Assembly (NCBI GenBank): GCA_038496445.1
Contig: JALMLS010000122.1
Location: forward strand, 78,108 to 142,107
Direction: 5' to 3'
DNA from: Trichosphaerium sp. ATCC 40318
Lineage: Eukaryota; Discosea; Flabellinia; Trichosidae
Length of the DNA stretch: 64,000 nucleotides
Shown here piece after piece: positions 58,896 to 64,000 of this stretch (positions are counted from its first letter, which is position 1; every line of letters starts with the position of its first letter). The position numbers and the translations under genes are program-made. A model generated the notes under the pieces. The model ran no database searches and had not been told where the DNA came from. It was given only the letters and a program-made list of their open reading frames with translations.

Positions 58896-60133
58896 ATGTT
58901 TGGGCGTATAGAAGAACATACAGTCGTAAGATCGGTCCATGAAGCACAGCTAGCACAGACCTTATCAGGGGATGAAGAAATGGAAGAATCATGTGCTCTA
59001 CCTCCTCCCGCACGTTTTATACAACGCAGTACTTTTCCTTTAGGCCAAATACGTCTATCTGAAAGCTATGGTGCTGTAACTGCTACTCTGGTATCACCTA
59101 GTGTTCAGGTACTTCGGTTTTTTTTTATTTTGCATGTAATTACTTTGCTTTTTGATTGGGGATATTAAATAATTTTCGAAAAACTCAACAGACCTTTATG
59201 AAATTTTTTTTTTTTCTTCCAACCGTTTCTTGAAGTTCTTTCTGAAATAGGATACCTCCACATGGATTTTTTTTTTTGATTTTTTTTTTAAGGCGCCTCC
59301 GAAAAAGTTACCTGAAAACCAAATATATTGTGATGAAGATAGCTGCGCTTTATGTATAAGGCGTAAAATTGCTGATAAGTATAAAGGTACGCGAGAAACG
59401 GATAAATTCTATTTTTTTTGTTGACGAAATAAATCTTTTTTTTTATGGTAATTCTAAGCCGCCATGATCGATTTTATCAAATCTTTTATACCTTTAACGC
59501 ATACTATAACGATATATCGATTCACACGCATATTGCTAAGGCGACCTCGATAAATATCAATCTCGGAAAAGAGTCTATTTGCTTTTTTTTTTTCTTTTTT
59601 TCAACAGCTTATTTGTTTGACTATCTGACCTCGCTAGATGATCACATTGACGCTGTTAAATGGCAACGCATGGTCAAAGCCGCTGCTGTTCATTACACAA
59701 AGAAGTTTGAACATAAATCTAAGTGGTCAGTAAGAAGAAAGAAAACAACTTTCTATCACGTTTAGCGCTTCCTTGAACTTATCTTTTTTGATTTTTAGGT
59801 CAATGTCCCTCAAATCACCACAAAAATGGAAAAAAGCGCATGTCAAACGTACAAGTAGACAGAGCTTAGTTAAACGTGGTATAACAAAGAAAAGAAAAGG
59901 ATTTGAATCACAATTTTTAGCTCACTTCACATTTCCTTTGGAAAATGGTACTCAACTCGAAGCTTTCTTTTTTTTCAAAAAAACAAACTTTAATCTTTGT
60001 CACGTGATTTATTTACCAACCACGTGTAGCATCAGTAAGAAAGCCTTCAGTTGGGAGCGAAAATAGATTATCAGCGTTTGTAAAAGTTCCTAGAGAAGCA
60101 GCAATACTAGCACAACTCGCAGACGGACATTAA
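58896..60133 (+). CDS. Orphan basic protein, probably nuclear
   Basis: Five exons join in frame. The first (58896) gives MFGRIEEHTVVRSVHEAQLA with an acidic stretch (GDEEMEESC). The second has APPKKLPENQIYCDEDSCAL and CIRRKIADKYK. The third has AYLFDYLTSLDDHIDAVKWQ. The fourth is strongly basic (WKKAHVKRTSRQSLVKRGIT; KKRKG). The last runs from about 60020 to TAA 60131-60133 (REAAILAQLADGH). Total about 225 residues. The two CxxC-like cysteines (C..D.C..C) could form a small metal site, and the Lys/Arg cluster looks like a nuclear localisation signal. I do not recognise the family. Confidence 0.65.
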
Positions 60134-60557
60134 AAAAATAAGCGACAAAACACGGTTGGTTTATCATTTTTTTTTTCAAAACCAACAAAATACAGATCAC
60201 GCGCATCTGTTTAGGCCTTTTTGAGGCTATTTTTTGTATCTATATAAAGTTGCTACTACGTATTGTCAATTTACTGCAGATTTGAAGGTTGTTTAACGCT
60301 TTCAATTCACAATCATTGTAAACCCACTCTGTACGTCATTTCTACGCTGAGAGATTACTCTCGGTTGCTTTCTAAGCGGATAGCAAAGATTCGCACGGTT
60401 TTTTCTTAACCGTTTTCTACGCTCTTAAATAGAGTATGGATCCACTCGCACTTGTGTGAGATATGATAGAGCAGTACAATAGAAATGTGCTTGATTAAGT
60501 TTTGTGCTGTGGTCTCAGCTTTTATCAGAACATACTAACAGTACTACAATTACAGTG
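60134..60557. other. Intergenic, no gene seen
   Basis: This 424-bp gap contains no recognised coding exon and presumably includes the promoter of the alpha-dioxygenase gene. Confidence 0.4.
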
Positions 60558-63228
60558 ATGGGTAAGAAACTGTTATGTTGCGGCGTTTTTGCTGTAATTA
60601 TCGGATTGTCCATTCCTCTTCTGTACCAAATGTATCAAGTACGCCAACTGTCTAGTTTACGCCCTGTGAGCCTGATAGTCATTGTTAGACTTCGCATTGG
60701 GCAGAAAAGCGCTGGCATCGTTGTTCAAGCCTTGGTGTACCGTACTTACTCGCAAAACGCTCTTGGCTACGCTCCAACGCTATTTTCGACGCGCCAACGA
60801 TTGATAACACCAAACGGTTTCCTTTACCTCAAAAACCAGGAAATAAAGGCTACAAACACCGCGTAACAACTGGACACTTCAACGCTCCCAGTACGCAAAA
60901 AACAGACGAAATCAGAGAAAAAAACCACCAAACGACACTCTTTAGTTTGAAAGCATTTTTATCGTTCTTGCTTGTGGTTCATTCTAATCTCATATTCCCG
61001 AAAACAAAAAAAAATCAGTCTGATTTTTGGGTTTAAAACAGCCCGAATTGACGTTTTTATGACTTAATTTGGTTTAGATAACAAGTTTATGGGTGCTGTT
61101 GGTCAACCTCTTGCTCGTAATTCAAATATATCTGGAATGCCGCGAGTAAACTTGGACATTAACGACCCAAGCCCTAAAAAAGTAGCTGAGGCATTTTTAC
61201 ATCGGAAGAAAAACTTTGACGATCCTTCTTTAAGTACTGATATTGCGAACCTATGGGCTGCTGCTTGGATACAATTTATGATACACGATTGGGTACCAGC
61301 TCATTTGGTTGATAAAACAAGTTTCCTAAAGGTGGACGGGTACGCCAAAGACTTCTTAAGTCTTTCAGTTTTTTGTTATTAAATTTCTCTTTCTAGCAGG
61401 GACATGCTCTTCACGACTGAGTTAACTGATGAGAATGACGGAATTCCAGCTTATAGTAATAAGGTACTATTAAAGACAAAATTTGATCATAAAAATACAC
61501 GTGCTAAGCACGTGACTTCAAAGGCACCACATTGGTGGATGGGATCTCAGATTTATGGTACAAGTATAGAACAAGAGAAATCTCTTCGGTCACTTACTGA
61601 TGGAAAAATGCGTGTAACAAAGAACTATATGCCTCTAGACCCAGATACAAATCTTGAACTTGTTGGTGCGGGTAGTCCAAACCTTTGGTTTGGTTTAACA
61701 ATGCTACACTATATCTTCTTGCTTGAGCACAACCAGATATGTGATATGCTCAAAGAGAATAACCCATCTTGGGATGATGAAAGACTTTTTCAAATAGCGC
61801 GTCTTATCAATACAGCGCAGATAGCAAAGATTCATACTATAGATTGGACTACTGCTATTGTACAAGTGAGTTGATTTAACATGTTTTTTTGAAATTAGCA
61901 CGTGATTTACACGTGGGTTCGAAGAGGTTTTTTTTTTCTGATTTTTTTTATTTATTAAGCATCCAACTGGTCGTTTTGCTCAACACACTTTGTGGTCTGG
62001 ATTTCTTGGAGGTTTATTACCTTCCCTTGCTGAGAAACGTAAAAGCTTGGGTCCTCTTGATAATTCTTTGATGTGGGGTATTCCCTCCTCAGAGCAAAAT
62101 ACACAAGGAGTAAACTTTGCGCACACTGAAGAGTTTGTAAGGTGTGTTTAAAGAAGTGTTTTCCATCACCTTTCCTTCTTTTCTATGCTTCCATGGTAAC
62201 GCTTATTTTTTTAAATAGCGTATATCGCTTCCATGCTCTTTTACCAGATGTCTTCAAACTTGTATCTCATAAAGGCAACCATGAGAAGATAAAGGTAAGT
62301 TCTGCTTTTTTTTTTCTTTGAATTATTTTATTTCGCAATTTATTTTGGTTAAACTTTGAGTGTAGGATGTTAAAGCGGAAGACTTTATTATGTACAAATC
62401 CTATTTACTCAATACAAAACATCAAATAGATACTATTTACTCTCTTGGAGTTCATAGAGTCGGTCAACTGTCTCTACACAACTACCCTAAATTCTTAACA
62501 AATCTAAAAGTACCCGCACTAAAGGATGCCATTGATATGGCTGCTGTAGATATTGTCCGTGACCGCGAAAGAAAGGTAAAGCTAATCTATACCTAGCACA
62601 TTAATACACTAAATAATCGAGAATAACATGAACTCAGAAAGTTCACAAGAAACGATTTTTTCGATTTAACTCTTACTTTTTTCTTTTCTCGTCTTTTTTT
62701 TGTACTTGTCTAGTTACCTAACATAAAGTTTTCGTTTAGACACCTCGGTTTAATGATGTAAGGAGAGCTCTTGGATTACAGCCGCTAAAATCATATGAAG
62801 AACTCACTAGAGATAAAGATGATATCGAAACTCTGAAGGAAGTTTACGGCAAAGATGGTATAGAAAAAGTTGATTTAATTGTTGGAACTTTAGCTGAATC
62901 TAAAGTCCCTGGATACTTATTCTCTCCTACAATATATGCTTTATTCACAGTACAAACACAAAGACGTATAGAAGCAGATAGGTTCTTTACAGATGATTAT
63001 AATGAAGATGTTTATACAAAGGAAGGTAAACAATGGGTTGAAAGTTCCACTTTTAGAAGTGTTTTATTACGTCACTTTTCAAGTGATCTTTCTTCCTTTT
63101 TACCTCAAGGAAAGAATGCTTTTATGCCTTGGGATAAAGAAACAAAACCTGTATATGAGGATGTATATGGTGATATCTTAAAAACATTTATTTCTTATGA
63201 TTGTTACTTTGGAGAAGCTGACTACTAA
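60558..63228 (+). CDS. Fatty-acid alpha-dioxygenase (heme peroxidase family)
   Basis: Alpha-dioxygenases are heme enzymes that insert O2 at the alpha carbon of fatty acids, giving 2-hydroperoxides (oxylipins). The start at 60558 has a hydrophobic anchor (LLCCGVFAVIIGLSIPLLY). The second exon reads HWAEKRWHRCSSLGVPYLLA and NAIFDAPTIDNT, as in the plant enzymes. Then come MGAVGQPLARN and the distal-heme region WAAAWIQFMIHDWVPAHLVD (distal His in MIHDW). HTLWSGFLGG, SVYRFHALLPD (catalytic Tyr and, three residues on, proximal heme His), TPRFNDVRRALGLQPLKSYE, and EADRFFTDDYNEDVYTKEG complete the hallmark set. Stop TAA 63226-63228. About seven to eight exons. Length (roughly 620 residues) and motif order match plant alpha-DOX closely; the N-terminal anchor suggests membrane localisation. 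Confidence 0.94.
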
Positions 63229-64000
63229 ATAAAAAAAAAACTTCAACATAAAGTTCACCTGATGGTTAAGACATACATTTCTATCAGCAATATTTCGCTA
63301 GACTTGTCTAGCCTTAACAAATCAAGCTTTACATTTCTTTCATACTTGTTGTACTATTTCCTTTCTAAATGGCGTTTGTGTGCCACATACAATTATGTTT
63401 TTGAGAACCTTTGTTTTGGCTAAAAACACTTTAAAGTCGATTTGCAGGAGCTCCATACATTATGTTTGCTTTTTATTATTCTTTGCTTTTGGTACAGAGA
63501 AAGTACTATGTATTGATAGCAAAAAGACTGAAGAAAGTTGTTGCTAAACCACTACCATCAATGTCACTGAAGTTTTAGTTTGAATCAGAATCAGAGTCCA
63601 CCCATCTACCATGCTCAAATACTTGTATTATTAACCTTTCCTTTCACAAACGACTGGGTAGATATCAATGTTGAAAACCTTTCAATGCAGTGAAACAAAC
63701 TCGAATAGTATTGGACTAATCAATCTTGAATACACCAGCCAATGCTTAGCTTGAGGTTTGTTATTTTTACTTTACTGTATACCCTACAATTGCAAATGAT
63801 AGAATGAAGGTATTTACAGCTTTGAGCTGCTGAGAAACGGGCTGTTGTCGTATTAGTTAAAATACACGCCAAAACCTAAATAGGTGGCTGAGCTGGGCGT
63901 TTAAACAGGCTATGCAGTCCAAAAAATTCTTGACCGATTCTTGTTGACAATTGTCGCTTACGTCGCCAACCTTCCGTACTCCAAACACATAAAACCTTGT
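63229..64000. other. Window end, no supported gene
   Basis: No intact coding exon is seen. On the minus strand near 63735-63765 the sequence reads ALAGVFKI, a possible last trace of the F-box/LRR repeat, but the evidence is too short for a feature. Confidence 0.35.

Noticed and set aside
63640-63780. Possible LRR relic on the minus strand (ALAGVFKI)
   Set aside because: Only about eight residues match, with no second repeat in register.
1-64000. CRISPR arrays, bacterial operons, rRNA genes, integrated viral genomes
   Set aside because: No regularly spaced repeats, Shine-Dalgarno-led gene strings, rRNA-like conserved blocks or viral structural or replication genes were seen; the DNA is eukaryotic nuclear.

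Overview
This window reads as nuclear DNA of an intron-rich unicellular eukaryote. Nearly every recognisable protein is split by many short spliceosomal introns, mostly about 45-110 nt, AT/T-rich, very often starting GTACG and ending in AG. Intergenic gaps are short, genes lie on both strands, and a eukaryotic initiator tRNA-Met is present. The gene content (STAT with a Gln-rich N-terminus, PAK/STE20 kinase with a CRIB, RGS+DEP protein, integrin-alpha-like FG-GAP receptor, NUP210, SMYD, ADRM1) fits an amoebozoan or another amorphean protist such as a unicellular holozoan. I cannot name the species from the sequence alone.

Layout. 1-2919 (+) PAK-type kinase whose start is not resolved. 3690-4236 is a large imperfect foldback. 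4318-6576 (+) is a multi-pass membrane protein. 6746-8716 (-) is proteasome receptor ADRM1/RPN13, divergent from a secreted Rossmann-like protein at 8832-9474 (+). 9788-10543 (-) is an intronless F-box-like/YwqK-repeat protein. 12377-21941 (-) is NUP210, with an initiator tRNA-Met inside one of its introns (16545-16617). 22061-23777 (+) is a SMYD-type SET protein. 24150-27178 (-) is an integrin-alpha-like receptor. 28199-29244 (+) is an F-box/ubiquitin-like protein. 30129-33185 holds small orphan membrane proteins. 33383-34678 (-) and 46925-47692 (-) are intronless F-box/leucine-rich-repeat genes, and decayed copies of the family lie at about 11.6, 27.6 and 41.9 kb. 35254-37636 (-) is a Cys-rich protein with a GPI-type tail. 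38769-41648 (+) is STAT. 42185-44472 (-) holds two orphan nuclear-looking genes. 44511-46768 (+) is a membrane-anchored JmjC/cupin_8 oxygenase. 48447-51560 (-) is the RGS+DEP protein. 51759-57999 (+) is a fused hydantoinase/5-oxoprolinase A+B enzyme with about 30 exons. 58896-60133 (+) is an orphan basic protein. 60558-63228 (+) is a heme alpha-dioxygenase.

Working together. There are no operons; neighbours are mostly unrelated housekeeping and signalling genes. The signalling set is notable: a candidate integrin-like adhesion receptor, a CRIB-containing PAK kinase, an RGS+DEP regulator and a STAT lie within 51 kb. The second theme is a family of intronless F-box/LRR and F-box/YwqK genes scattered among intron-dense genes. 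They look like a mobile or recently acquired gene family, of a kind also common in giant viruses of amoebae.

Exon boundaries were read by eye from frame, GT/GC...AG and protein similarity. Gene outer limits are more reliable than individual splice sites.
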